This document shows positions 23,811-32,905 of a stretch of DNA of 64,000 nucleotides, piece by piece. This stretch comes from Cryobacterium sp. MP_M3. GTDB lineage: Bacteria > Actinomycetota > Actinomycetes > Actinomycetales > Microbacteriaceae. Position 1 is the stretch's first letter. The number at the start of each line of letters is the position of its first letter. The stretch is from contig NZ_JADOVI010000001.1 in NCBI RefSeq assembly GCF_015752155.1, positions 124,001 through 188,000 of the forward strand, written 5' to 3'. Under the pieces are notes generated by a model. The model was not told the DNA's origin. It was given only the letters and a program-made list of their open reading frames with translations, and made no database searches. The position numbers were made by a program, and so were the translations under genes.

Positions 23811-24026
23811 GACTACCTCCGGGTAGATCTCGGGTGATCTCAGGTCATCAGTACACATGGTGAAAACCTGACGCTCAAGGGGGTTGACTTCTCGTCCCAG
23901 CAAGGAGTAATTGAGGTCTCCTCACGGCGTGTCGGCGCGGTGCACTCGGCCCTGATCTGCTATTCGGGTGTCGCGAGCGACCCCGTCGGAGGGCCGGCGC
24001 CGCCCCCGCCCGCGTAGGCTGGCGGG

Positions 24027-24938
24027 ATGACCGAACAGGTGTCCGAAATCTTCGATCCGAGCCAATGGCGGGAGGTCGCCGGTTTCGACGGACTCACCGA
24101 TGTGACCTATCACCACGACCTGACCGGGCAGATCGCCCGGGTGGCCTTCAACCGGCCGGAGGTGCGGAACGCGTTCCGCCCGCACACGGTCGACGAGCTT
24201 CACGCGGCGCTCGAGGACGCGCGGGTCAACCCGCGGATCGGCGTCGTGCTGCTCACCGGCAACGGGCCCAGTCCCAAGGACGGCGGCTGGGCGTTCTGCT
24301 CGGGCGGTGACCAGCGCATCCGCGGCCGCGACGGCTACAAGTACGCCGACGGCGAGACCGCCACCGGCATCGACAAGGCCCGCGGCGGCCGGTTGCACAT
24401 CCTCGAGGTGCAGCGCCTGATCCGGTTCATGCCCAAGGTCGTCATCGCGGTCATCCCCGGTTGGGCGGCCGGCGGCGGTCACTCCCTGCACGTCGTCTGC
24501 GACCTCAGCATCGCCAGCGCCGAGCACGGCAAGTTCAAGCAGACGGATGCCGACGTCGGCTCCTTCGACGCCGGCTACGGCAGCGCCTACTTCGCCCGCC
24601 AGGTCGGTCAGAAGGCCGCGCGGGAGGTCTTCTTCCTTGCCCGCGAGTACTCCGCGCAGCGCGCCCTCGAGATGGGCGCCGTCAATGCCGTCGTGCCGCA
24701 CGCCGAGCTCGAGACCGAGGCGCTGGACTGGGCGCGCACCATTCTGACCAAGTCGCCCACCGCCATCCGGATGCTCAAATTCGCCTTCAACGCCGTCGAC
24801 GACGGACTCGTCGGCCAGCAGGTCTTCGCGGGGGAGGCCACCCGCCTCGCCTACGGCACAGACGAAGCCGTCGAGGGGCGCGACGCGTTCCTCGAGAAGC
24901 GCGACCCCGACTGGGGCCCCTACGACTGGCAGTTCTAG
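24027..24938 (+). CDS. menB: 1,4-Dihydroxy-2-naphthoyl-CoA synthase
   Basis: The 303-residue crotonase-fold enzyme closes the naphthoquinone ring from o-succinylbenzoyl-CoA. The oxyanion-hole segment FCSGGDQRIRG, PGWAAGGGHSLH and the family-specific QTDADVGSFDAGYGS are intact, as is the C-terminal REARDPDW-like stretch (EKRDPDWGPYDW). Length fits actinobacterial MenB. TAGGCT ends six bases before the ATG, so it is probably leaderless. menE starts two bases after its stop. Confidence 0.97.
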   Translation: MTEQVSEIFDPSQWREVAGFDGLTDVTYHHDLTGQIARVAFNRPEVRNAFRPHTVDELHAALEDARVNPRIGVVLLTGNGPSPKDGGWAFCSGGDQRIRGRDGYKYADGETATGIDKARGGRLHILEVQRLIRFMPKVVIAVIPGWAAGGGHSLHVVCDLSIASAEHGKFKQTDADVGSFDAGYGSAYFARQVGQKAAREVFFLAREYSAQRALEMGAVNAVVPHAELETEALDWARTILTKSPTAIRMLKFAFNAVDDGLVGQQVFAGEATRLAYGTDEAVEGRDAFLEKRDPDWGPYDWQF

Positions 24939-24940
24939 CG

Positions 24941-26128
24941 GTGACCCGTGAGCTCCGCACCGTTCCGGCAGGCGAGCCCCTCGACCTGATGGTGCTCCTG
25001 CGGGAGGCGCTCGCCGGCGCCGGCCCCGCCCTGCTCCCGGTGCCGGCCCTGCTCCCGGTGCCCGGGGTCGCCGGGGGGACCACAGTGCCGCGCCGGGTGG
25101 CCGTGGTGATCGAGACGTCCGGGTCGACGGATGTCCCCAAACGGGTGATGCTCGGCACCGACGCGCTGCTCAGCAGCGCGGCCGCCTCCACCGTGGCCCT
25201 CGGTGGTGCCGGCCAGTGGCTGCTCGCGCTCCCGGCGCACTACATCGCGGGCGTGCAGGTGCTCGTGCGGTCGATCGCGGCCCAGACCACCCCGGTGGTG
25301 CTTCCCGGCGGGCACTTCGACCTGGCGGCCTTCCAGGCCGGCGCGGAGCGGCTGGTCGAACCGCTGCGGTACACCTCCCTCGTGCCGGCCCAGCTGGCCC
25401 GGCTCGTGGCCGCGGCCGATGGCGACCGTCGCCTGCTCGGCGTGCTCCGCCGATTCACCGGAATCCTCGTCGGCGGGCAGGCCACCCCCGACGGCCTCCT
25501 CGCCCGCGCCGCGGACCTCGACCTGCGAGTGGTGCGCACCTACGGTTCGTCGGAGACGGCCGGCGGCTGCGTCTACGACGGGCTGCCGATCGGCGACACC
25601 CTGGTGCGCGCCGTCGACGGGCAGCTCGAGATCTCGGGGTCGGTGCTGGCCGAGGGCTACCTCGGCGACCCTGACCTGACCCGGGAACGCTTCAGGCAGG
25701 TGCGCGGGGTGCGCTGGTATCGCACCGGCGACCTGGGCGAGGTCGACCCGGCCACCGGTGTCGTGCGGGTGCTCGGGCGCCAGGACAACGTCATCATCTC
25801 GGGCGGCGAGAAGGTGTCCCTCGACGCCGTGGAGCGGGTCGTGCGCTCGCTTCCCGGCCTGGCCGACGCCGTGGCGGTCGCGGCGGACGATGACCGCTGG
25901 GGCCAGGTGCCGGTCGTCGTCGTCCCGTCCCCGGCGGACCCGGCAGCGCACCCTCCCCTGACGCCCGGCCCGGAGCCGCTCGACCGGGTGAGGGCCGCGA
26001 CGGGGGCCGTGCTCGGTCCCGCGGCGCGGCCGGCGCGGCTCGTCGTCGTCGCCTCGATTCCGCTCCTCGCGTCCGGCAAGCCGGATCGCCAGGAGCTCGC
26101 GCGACTGGCCGGGGCCACCACGAAGTAG
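24941..26128 (+). CDS. menE: o-Succinylbenzoate-CoA ligase
   Basis: The 395-residue adenylate-forming enzyme activates o-succinylbenzoate with ATP and CoA. The P-loop IETSGSTDVPKRV, YGSSETAGG, WYRTGDLGEVD and the C-terminal Lys in ASGKPDRQEL are present. It is shorter than enterobacterial MenE, as usual in actinobacteria. The GTG start directly follows menB, showing co-transcription. An in-frame extension upstream inside menB is not coding. Confidence 0.94.
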   Translation: MTRELRTVPAGEPLDLMVLLREALAGAGPALLPVPALLPVPGVAGGTTVPRRVAVVIETSGSTDVPKRVMLGTDALLSSAAASTVALGGAGQWLLALPAHYIAGVQVLVRSIAAQTTPVVLPGGHFDLAAFQAGAERLVEPLRYTSLVPAQLARLVAAADGDRRLLGVLRRFTGILVGGQATPDGLLARAADLDLRVVRTYGSSETAGGCVYDGLPIGDTLVRAVDGQLEISGSVLAEGYLGDPDLTRERFRQVRGVRWYRTGDLGEVDPATGVVRVLGRQDNVIISGGEKVSLDAVERVVRSLPGLADAVAVAADDDRWGQVPVVVVPSPADPAAHPPLTPGPEPLDRVRAATGAVLGPAARPARLVVVASIPLLASGKPDRQELARLAGATTK

Positions 26129-26137
26129 CATGAATGC

Positions 26138-27190
26138 GTGGCACAACCAGCGCGGCCGATCAGGCCCAAAATGCAGCGTTTGAACCCCTCGGCGTCCACC
26201 GGGGCACAGCCCGGTTCGGGCAGAACGGCCGGCTCCGGCAAGACGACCGGGAAATCGGGCAACCCCGCCAAGCGGAACGCCCCCCGGACCAGCGGGGCGG
26301 CTGCCGGCCGGCCCGCGACGGCCGGCGACTGGGTGTCCGGCGCGCGCCTCCGCACGCTTCCGCTGGCCATCGCGCCGGTGGCCCTCGGCACCGGGGCGGC
26401 CATCGTCGCCAGCGGACCGGGCACCTACCACTGGGTGCGGGCGCTGCTCGCGCTGATGGTGGCGCTTTCCCTGCAGATCGGCGTCAACTACGCCAATGAC
26501 TATTCGGACGGCATCCGCGGCACCGACGCCAACCGCATCGGACCGGCCCGGCTGACCGGTGGCGGCGCGGCACGGCCGCGCGCGGTGCTGACCGTGGCCC
26601 TGGCCTTCTTCGCGCTCGCCGCGCTGGCCGGCCTCACCCTCGTCGTGCTGACCGGTCAGTGGTGGCTGCTGCTGGTCGGCGCCGCGGCCATCGTCGCCGC
26701 CTGGTTCTACACCGGCGGACGTCGTCCCTACGGCTACTTCGGCCTCGGCGAGCTCTTCGTGTTCGTGTTCTTCGGCCTCGTCGCCACGCTCGGCACCACG
26801 TTCGTGCAGGTGAGCACCGTCAACACGGAAAGCTGGCTGAGCGGGGTCGGCATCGGCCTGATCGCCTGCGCCGTGTTGATGGTGAACAACCTGCGCGACC
26901 TCGAACCCGACCGGGCCTCCGGAAAGCGCACCCTCGCGGTGCTGATTGGCGGCACGGCCTCGCGGGTCGTGTTCTGCGTCTTCCTGCTCGTGCCGTTCCT
27001 GATCGCCGGGTTCTTCGGGCTGTTCTACCCGCTGGCCTGGTTCACGTTCTTTGTGTTGTTCCTGGCTGTGCCCGCCGGCCTCATCGTCGTCACCGCGACC
27101 ACGTCGAAGGAGCTCGTTCTCGCGCTGAAACTGACCAGCCTCGCGGCCCTGGCCTACGGCGTGTTACTCGCCCTGGCGTTCGCGCTGTAG
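26138..27190 (+). CDS. menA: 1,4-Dihydroxy-2-naphthoate polyprenyltransferase
   Basis: The 350-residue UbiA-type membrane enzyme attaches the isoprenoid tail to dihydroxynaphthoate. About eight spans follow a 65-residue, Pro/Ala-rich basic N-terminal extension. The first Asp-rich motif is NYANDYSDGIRGTD and the second is NNLRDLEPDRASGKRTL. The GTG is chosen because TAGCAT ends six bases before it; a later Met at codon 12 would still leave most of the extension. The 3' end overlaps the convergent DUF4229 gene by 27 bases. Confidence 0.93.
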   Translation: MAQPARPIRPKMQRLNPSASTGAQPGSGRTAGSGKTTGKSGNPAKRNAPRTSGAAAGRPATAGDWVSGARLRTLPLAIAPVALGTGAAIVASGPGTYHWVRALLALMVALSLQIGVNYANDYSDGIRGTDANRIGPARLTGGGAARPRAVLTVALAFFALAALAGLTLVVLTGQWWLLLVGAAAIVAAWFYTGGRRPYGYFGLGELFVFVFFGLVATLGTTFVQVSTVNTESWLSGVGIGLIACAVLMVNNLRDLEPDRASGKRTLAVLIGGTASRVVFCVFLLVPFLIAGFFGLFYPLAWFTFFVLFLAVPAGLIVVTATTSKELVLALKLTSLAALAYGVLLALAFAL

Positions 27191-27463
27191 CGCGTCACCC
27201 GCAGCGCGGTCGATCGCCGCGTCCTCGGACTCGGCGTCGGTGTGGGCCGTCTCTGCGACCGGGTGCCGGGCCTCGTACAGCCCGCGGGCGACCTGCTCGC
27301 GGGGCTTGCGCAGGAAGAGGTAGGACAGGCAGACGCCGATCAATGCCGCGACGAGGGCCGCGATCCACCAGGTGATCTGCAGTGCCAGCAGGATCGTGAG
27401 CGGAACGGCGAACAGGAGCACGCGGTAGACGGAGTAGGTCACCCAGGCGGGAACAGCTTTCAT
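27164..27463 (-). CDS. DUF4229 membrane protein
   Basis: The 99-residue protein has two hydrophobic segments (about residues 10-30 and 34-52) joined by a short turn, then LRKPREQVARGLYEARH and a charged tail. This matches DUF4229, a small actinobacterial membrane family usually next to menaquinone genes. TAAGCT on the minus strand ends six bases before the ATG (leaderless). Function unknown; a link to menaquinone handling is inferred only from its neighbours. Confidence 0.85.
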   Translation of the reverse strand: MKAVPAWVTYSVYRVLLFAVPLTILLALQITWWIAALVAALIGVCLSYLFLRKPREQVARGLYEARHPVAETAHTDAESEDAAIDRAAGDALQRERQGE

Positions 27464-27532
27464 GGTTCCAGCTTAGGTCTCCGTCCCGCAGCTACACACC
27501 GATCTCTCGGCTGGGCGCTCTAGAATGACCAG

Positions 27533-28003
27533 ATGGTCAAGGTGTGGATTGTCGTGGGGCTAGCGGTCGTCATCCTGACCGTCTATTCCCTGGTCGACTG
27601 TGCGACCACCGCCCACAATCGCGTGCGAGGACTGCCGCGCTGGGTGTGGATGTTCGTCATCTTCCTGGTCCCGGTCGTGGGCCCGCTGCTCTGGCTGATC
27701 GTGGGCCGCGGCCGCCGCGGCGCGGGCGTCACCCGGTCGATGGCCCCCGACGACGACCTCGATTTCCTCAAAGGCCTCGGCCGGCAGAAGACCGACGAGG
27801 AGCGCATCCGTGCCCTCGAACAGGAACTGGCCGACCTCGACAAGCCCGACCCGCGCACGGGCTCGACCGGCACCCCCGGGCCGGCCGGTTCGACCGGTTC
27901 GACCGGTACGACCGGTTCGACTGGTTCGACCGGTACGACGGGTTTCGACCCCAAACAGGCAGATCCGGGCGAGGGCGAACTGCCCGGCCGACGGGATGCC
28001 TGA
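27533..28003 (+). CDS. Membrane protein with PLDc_N domain and Thr/Gly/Ser repeat tail
   Basis: The 156-residue protein starts with the two-span phospholipase D N-terminal domain ([16 protein letters not shown] and [19 protein letters not shown]) without any catalytic HKD domain. A short coiled stretch ([14 protein letters not shown]) precedes a tail of GSTGTT-type repeats encoded by 9-bp units (27887-27940). TAGAAT ends six bases before the ATG. It overlaps menD by eight bases and so is coupled to it. The role is unknown. Confidence 0.85.
   Translation: MVKVWIVVGLAVVILTVYSLVDCATTAHNRVRGLPRWVWMFVIFLVPVVGPLLWLIVGRGRRGAGVTRSMAPDDDLDFLKGLGRQKTDEERIRALEQELADLDKPDPRTGSTGTPGPAGSTGSTGTTGSTGSTGTTGFDPKQADPGEGELPGRRDA
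27887..27940 (+). repeat. 9-bp coding tandem repeat (six units)
   Basis: Units of GGTTCGACC or GGTACGACC are repeated six times and encode Gly-Ser-Thr or Gly-Thr-Thr in the tail of the PLDc_N protein. Copy changes would keep the frame. Confidence 0.9.
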
Positions 28004-29708
28004 GGCGTCAGGCAGCGGCAGCCCGGCCACCGATTTCAGCGTCGCGCTCCTCGGTGAGTTCCTGCGGCTCGGCGTGCGCGACGTCGTCCTCAGCCCCGGC
28101 GCCCGGTCGCAGGCGCTCGCCCTGGTCTGTGCCGAACTCGAGCGGCTCGACCTGATCCGGCTGCATGTGCGCATCGACGAGCGCGGCGCCGGCTTCCTGG
28201 CGCTCGGCCTGGCCGTCGAGTCCGGCCGCCCGGCCCTGGTCATCTGCACGTCCGGCACCGCCGTGGCCAACCTCCACCCCGCCGTGCTCGAGGCGCACCA
28301 CTCCGGGGTGCCGATGATCCTGATCACGGCCGACCGGCCCGACGAGTTGCGCGGCATCCGTTCGAACCAGACCACGGTGCAGCCCGGGCTGTTCGGGCCG
28401 GCGACACGGCTCTGCGTGGACGTGCCGGCGCCGGCCGGGGGACCGGGGGAGGCGGCGGCTGCCGCGGCGCTGGCGGCACAGGCGACGGATGCGGCCACCG
28501 GCCGGGACTCCGCCGACCCGGGCCCGGTGCAGCTGAACCTCGCCTTCCGGGAACCGCTCTCGGCGCCGGTCGACCTGACGGAACACTTCCTTCCTGCCGT
28601 CGACTCGCCGGCCCCGGTGCGGCCGCGGCCCGAGCCCGCCCCCGCGGTGCGGGTGGCGGCCGGCCCGCGCACCGTGGTCATCGCCGGCACCGGTGCCACA
28701 GCGGCGGCCGAGGCCTTCGCCCGTTCCGGCGGCTGGCCGCTGCTCGCCGAGGTCAGCAGCGGGGCGCGCTTCGGCCCGAACCTGGTCGGCGCCTACCGTG
28801 AGCTGCTCCAGGCCGGCGAGTTCGGCGGCCGCGTGGAGCGGGCCGTCGTGTTCGGCCACCCCACGCTCAGCCGGGAGATCCCGGCGCTGCTCCAGAGGGA
28901 CGACGTCGACACCATCGTCGTGGCGGCGACCGGCGCCGAATGGTTCAACCCCGGCCGACGGGTGCGGGTGTTCGCCCGGTCGGTCATCGCCGACGAGACG
29001 ACCGTCGCGGCCGCCGGAACCCGCGAGGCCCGGGAATGGCTCGGCCGGTGGGTGATGACCAGCCGTCAGCTGCTCGACGGCTCACCCGACCTGGCCACGC
29101 CCCCGGTCGGCGAACGCGGGATGACCCGCGCCGAACTCGCCGCCCTCCGCGCCCCGGTCACCCGGCCGATGCTCGTCGACGCCGTGTGGCGCGCGTCCTG
29201 GCCCCACGACCGCCTCGTGCTCGGCGCCTCCCGACTGATCCGCGAGGCCGACCGGCTTGTCGGCGGCAAGAAGATCCCGGTGCACTCCAACCGCGGCCTC
29301 GCCGGGATCGACGGCACGGTGGCCACGGCCGTCGGCATCGCCCTGGCCAGCCAGTTCGGCCCGGAGCCGCGCCCGGCCGGGGTCACCCGGCTGCTGCTCG
29401 GCGACCTCGCGCTGCTGCACGACGCCGGTTCCCTCCTGCTCACGCCGGGCGAACCACGTCCTCGCCTGCAGGTCATCGTCGGCAATGACGGCGGCGGAAC
29501 CATCTTCGACGGTCTCGAGGTTGCGGCATCCGCCCGCACGGAATCGGTCGCCCGGGTGCTCTTCACCCCGCAGCGCATGGACTTCGCGCAGCTCGCAGCC
29601 GCCTACGGCTGGGAGTACGGCCGCGCCGGCACGCGGAGCGAACTCGAGCAGGCCCTGACCATGCCGCCGCCCGGGCCGAGCCTCCTCGAGGTTCCGCTCG
29701 CCCGGTAG
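27996..29708 (+). CDS. menD: SEPHCHC synthase (MenD)
   Basis: The 570-residue thiamine-diphosphate enzyme joins isochorismate and 2-oxoglutarate, the committed step of menaquinone synthesis. The catalytic Glu lies in RIDERGAGF, the central domain is intact, and the cofactor motif reads [10 protein letters not shown] and ends near VGNDGGG. The ATG at 27996 overlaps the upstream stop. The frame continues upstream inside the neighbouring gene, but the family N-terminus ([16 protein letters not shown]) fits this start. Confidence 0.96.
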   Translation: MPEASGSGSPATDFSVALLGEFLRLGVRDVVLSPGARSQALALVCAELERLDLIRLHVRIDERGAGFLALGLAVESGRPALVICTSGTAVANLHPAVLEAHHSGVPMILITADRPDELRGIRSNQTTVQPGLFGPATRLCVDVPAPAGGPGEAAAAAALAAQATDAATGRDSADPGPVQLNLAFREPLSAPVDLTEHFLPAVDSPAPVRPRPEPAPAVRVAAGPRTVVIAGTGATAAAEAFARSGGWPLLAEVSSGARFGPNLVGAYRELLQAGEFGGRVERAVVFGHPTLSREIPALLQRDDVDTIVVAATGAEWFNPGRRVRVFARSVIADETTVAAAGTREAREWLGRWVMTSRQLLDGSPDLATPPVGERGMTRAELAALRAPVTRPMLVDAVWRASWPHDRLVLGASRLIREADRLVGGKKIPVHSNRGLAGIDGTVATAVGIALASQFGPEPRPAGVTRLLLGDLALLHDAGSLLLTPGEPRPRLQVIVGNDGGGTIFDGLEVAASARTESVARVLFTPQRMDFAQLAAAYGWEYGRAGTRSELEQALTMPPPGPSLLEVPLAR

Positions 29709-29818
29709 CCCGGGCACCAGGCCGGGGTGTGCTCTGGCGCGGCACCGGGCCGCTGCGCCAGAATGGCGTCCACCGGCGAATGATCGCCGGCACCGGCAAG
29801 GTGGACGAAAGGTGCACC

Positions 29819-30682
29819 GTGGGCGACCTCACGAAGAAGTTCTGGAACGACGACCCGATCTCGCTGCTCAGGGTGGGACCCGGTTTCCGGCTCGCCGAGG
29901 TCGACCCCGGCTCGACCCCGGGCTTCGACGGTGTGGACAAGCGGAACGCGGACGACGCGCTTGCCGAGGGGGTCGGCGTGCTGTCCACCCTGCAGGAGAA
30001 GCTGTTCGCGTGCGGCAAGTTCGGTGACACCCGACGGGTGCTGCTCGTGCTGCAGGCGATGGACACGGCGGGCAAGGGCGGGATCGTGCGGCATGTCGTC
30101 GGCTCGGTCGACCCGCAGGGCGTGCGGCTGTACGCGTTCAAGGCCCCGACCGAGGAGGAGCGGGCGCACGACTTCCTCTGGCGGGTGCGGAAACGCCTGC
30201 CGGACGCCGGCCTGATCGGGGTCTTCGACCGTTCGCACTACGAGGACGTGCTGATCGCCCGGGTGCGCCGGCTGGCGCCGTCGGCCGAACTCGAGGCCCG
30301 CTACGGCCAGATTGGGGAATTCGAGCAGCAGCTCGCCGACGAGGGAACCACGATCGTCAAGGTCATGCTCCAGATCGGCTCGGACGACCAGAAGGCCCGG
30401 CTGATGGAGCGACTCGACCGCCCGGACAAGCACTGGAAGTACAACCCGGGTGACGTCGACGAGCGGCTGCGCTGGGACGAGTACCAGGAGGCCTACCAGC
30501 TCGCCCTGGAACGCACGTCGACGCCGGCGGCCCCCTGGTTCGTCGTGCCGGCGGAGAAGAAATGGTACGCCCGCCTCGCCGTGCAGCACCTGCTCATCGA
30601 CGCCCTCGAGCGGCTGCACCTCGACTGGCCGCCGGCCGCCTTCGACGTGGCCGCGGAGAAGGCCCGGCTGGCCGCCACCTGA
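29819..30682 (+). CDS. ppk2: Polyphosphate kinase 2 family phosphotransferase
   Basis: The 287-residue enzyme moves phosphate between polyphosphate and nucleotides. Walker A is DTAGKGG (residues 82-88), Walker B is FDRSHYEDV (136-144), and the lid region KHWKYNPGD is present. A single-domain PPK2 of this length usually phosphorylates ADP or AMP; the class cannot be settled here. The GTG at 29819 is chosen because GAAAGG lies six bases upstream and the family opening follows; the open frame starts 30 codons earlier. Confidence 0.9.
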   Translation: MGDLTKKFWNDDPISLLRVGPGFRLAEVDPGSTPGFDGVDKRNADDALAEGVGVLSTLQEKLFACGKFGDTRRVLLVLQAMDTAGKGGIVRHVVGSVDPQGVRLYAFKAPTEEERAHDFLWRVRKRLPDAGLIGVFDRSHYEDVLIARVRRLAPSAELEARYGQIGEFEQQLADEGTTIVKVMLQIGSDDQKARLMERLDRPDKHWKYNPGDVDERLRWDEYQEAYQLALERTSTPAAPWFVVPAEKKWYARLAVQHLLIDALERLHLDWPPAAFDVAAEKARLAAT

Positions 30683-30779
30683 CCTCTCCTGCCCCGCCCG
30701 GCCCCGCGGGCCCCGCGTCGAGATCGCCCTTTTCGGTCGAAGCCGACTCGCGCACCGGTCGGTCTCGACCGGAACGGAC

Positions 30780-30806
30780 GATCTGGGCGATCTGGGCGAC
30801 CTGGGC
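30780..30806. repeat. 9-bp tandem repeat, three units
   Basis: GATCTGGGC is repeated twice, followed by GACCTGGGC, in the 153-base gap between convergent ppk2 and menF. A CCGGTCG/CGACCGG hairpin lies just before it (30755-30772). No gene is seen in this gap. Confidence 0.8.
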
Positions 30807-30835
30807 GGGCGGGCGGTCGCGCGGGCGGGGTGGCG

Positions 30836-32068
30836 TCAGCCGAAGGCTTCGACGACCGGGCGGAACTTCATCCGGGTTTCGGCGAGTTCACGGTCGGGTT
30901 CGGAGTCCAGCACGATTCCGCAGCCGGCGTAGGCGGTGACGTCTCCGGCGGGAGTGACCTGCGCGCAGCGCAGCGCGATCGCCCATTCGCCGTCACCGTC
31001 GGCACCGACCCAGCCGACCGGCCCGGCGTACCGGCCCCGGTCGAACGGCTCCAACTCGCGGATCAGCGCGAGCGCCGTCTCCGTCGGCGTGCCGGCGACC
31101 GCTGCGGTCGGATGCATCGCCGCGATCAGGTCGAGGGAGTTCGACCCGTCGCTGAGGGTGCCCTCGACATCCGTCGCGAGGTGCCAGAGGTTGGGCAGTT
31201 TCACGGTGAACGGGATCTCGCTCGTGGTCAGGTGCGAGGTGTGCGGGCGCAGCGAGGCGAGCACGCTCTGCACGGCGAAGGCGTGCTCGTCGCCGTCCTT
31301 GGACGAGGTGGCCAGGTGCAGCGCGGCCTCGAGGTCGGATGCCGCGTCCGCCCCGCGGGACATCGTGCCGGCCAGCACCCGGGCATTGACCTCGCCGTGG
31401 TCGGCGCGGATCAGCGTTTCGGGGCTCGACCCGACGAGACCGTCGACCGCGTACGTCCAGCAGTCCGGGTAGCCGAGGGCGAGTTCGCTCACGGCCCGGC
31501 GCAGGTCGGATTCGGCGGGCAGGCGCCCGACGAGATCCCGGGCCAGGACGACCTTGTTGAGGTCGGCGGCGGCGATCCGTTCGACGGCCTCGCCCACCGC
31601 GGTGCGGTAGCCGTCGGCGGTCAGCGCGCCCGGCAGGAGCGAGATGCGGTACTCGTTGCCCAGCGGCCGCAGGGCGAGCGGGATCTCGGGCCGGGTGCCG
31701 CCGGTGGGCCAGATCCGGGTGACCCAGCACTGGTCGTCCTCGCGGCCGACGATGACCTGCGGCACGATCAGCACGCTGGTCTGGGCTGACGACGCGTCGA
31801 AGGCGAACGCCCCGAAGGCGAGCAGCCCGGTGCCGGTGCGGGAGAGCGGATCGGTCACGGTGGCCGCGGCGACCACGTCCCGCCAGGCTGCGGCGGCATC
31901 CGTCAATCGGGTCGGACCGGAGAACTCGAGCCGCAGGGCCGTGCCGATGCCGGCCAGACCCTGGTTGCGCCGCATCCAGAGCAGCGGCTCGTGGCTGTCG
32001 AGCAGAAGGATGAGTTGGCGGACGTCGGCGATAGGAGTGGTTTCGACCGTCAGGGCCTGCGCATTCAC
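30836..32068 (-). CDS. menF: Isochorismate synthase
   Basis: The 410-residue chorismate-utilising enzyme makes isochorismate for MenD. The core segments KVVLARDL, GSSPETLIRADHGEV, ARVLAGTMSRG, MHPTAAVAGTP and GRYAGPVGW are intact. The start is a GTG. On the minus strand TAGGCT ends six bases ahead, so the message is probably leaderless. It is divergent from menG, with 64 bases between starts. Confidence 0.95.
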   Translation of the reverse strand: MNAQALTVETTPIADVRQLILLLDSHEPLLWMRRNQGLAGIGTALRLEFSGPTRLTDAAAAWRDVVAAATVTDPLSRTGTGLLAFGAFAFDASSAQTSVLIVPQVIVGREDDQCWVTRIWPTGGTRPEIPLALRPLGNEYRISLLPGALTADGYRTAVGEAVERIAAADLNKVVLARDLVGRLPAESDLRRAVSELALGYPDCWTYAVDGLVGSSPETLIRADHGEVNARVLAGTMSRGADAASDLEAALHLATSSKDGDEHAFAVQSVLASLRPHTSHLTTSEIPFTVKLPNLWHLATDVEGTLSDGSNSLDLIAAMHPTAAVAGTPTETALALIRELEPFDRGRYAGPVGWVGADGDGEWAIALRCAQVTPAGDVTAYAGCGIVLDSEPDRELAETRMKFRPVVEAFG

Positions 32069-32132
32069 TCGCCCAGCCTATGCCAGCGGGGGTGGACGCC
32101 GGGCGTGTGCGCGGGCAATCTAGACTGAGGGA

Positions 32133-32873
32133 GTGAGCAGAGCAGACCTCAATAAGCAGCCCGAGCAGGTTGCTGCCATGTTCGACCAGGTCTCCACCCA
32201 CTATGACCGCACCAATGCGGTCTTGTCGGTCGGGAACGCGGCCCTCTGGCGGATGGCGGCGACCCGGGCCGTGGCCCCGCAAGCGGGCGACCGGATCCTC
32301 GACATCGCCGCCGGCACCGGCACCTCCAGCGTGGCGCTGACCCGGACCGGTGCGCACGTCGTGGCCGCGGACTTCTCCGCCGGGATGATCAAGGTCGGCC
32401 GGGAACGCCACGCCGGCAACCCGCTGATCGAGTTCGTGCAGGCTGATGCCACCGCGCTGCCCTTCGCCGACAACGAGTTCGATGCCGTGACGATCTCCTT
32501 CGGGCTGCGGAACGTCGTCGAGCCGAAGAAGGCCATCGCCGAGTTCTACCGGGTGACCAAGCCCGGCGGGCGCATCGTGATCTGCGAGTTCTCCACCCCG
32601 CCGTTCACGCCTGTCCGCGCCGCCTACTTCGCCTATCTCAACCACGTCATGCCCCTGGTCGTGAAGCTGGCCTCCTCCAACGCGGAGGCGTACGACTACC
32701 TCGGCGAGTCGATCGCCGCCTGGCCGAACCAGGCCACTCTGAGCAGCTGGCTGCGGGATGCCGGCTACGAGGCTGTGGCGTACCGCAACCTGTCCCTGGG
32801 CATCGTGGCCCTGCATCGCGGCGTCAAGCCGGCGAACGCAGAAGACACGGCCGCCGCGGATACCACTTCCTGA
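32133..32873 (+). CDS. menG: Demethylmenaquinone methyltransferase
   Basis: The 246-residue SAM-dependent enzyme performs the last step of menaquinone synthesis. The SAM-binding ILDIAAGTGTSS, the UbiE/MenG-specific FSAGMIKVG and SFGLRNVVEPKKAI, and a C-terminal SLGIVALHRG are present. TAGACT ends six bases before the GTG (leaderless). The polyprenyl diphosphate synthase gene that makes the tail precursor follows 32 bases later. Confidence 0.96.
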   Translation: MSRADLNKQPEQVAAMFDQVSTHYDRTNAVLSVGNAALWRMAATRAVAPQAGDRILDIAAGTGTSSVALTRTGAHVVAADFSAGMIKVGRERHAGNPLIEFVQADATALPFADNEFDAVTISFGLRNVVEPKKAIAEFYRVTKPGGRIVICEFSTPPFTPVRAAYFAYLNHVMPLVVKLASSNAEAYDYLGESIAAWPNQATLSSWLRDAGYEAVAYRNLSLGIVALHRGVKPANAEDTAAADTTS

Positions 32874-32905
32874 GTCCTCCCAGTTCCGATCGATAGGCTG
32901 ACCGA

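Noticed and set aside
23811..23903. Longer versions of the sigma-coupled small ORF starting at a TTG (23903) or ATG (23858)
   Set aside because: Neither has a ribosome site, and the ATG at 23858 falls on the probable promoter. The ATG at 23810 has an optimal GGAGG.
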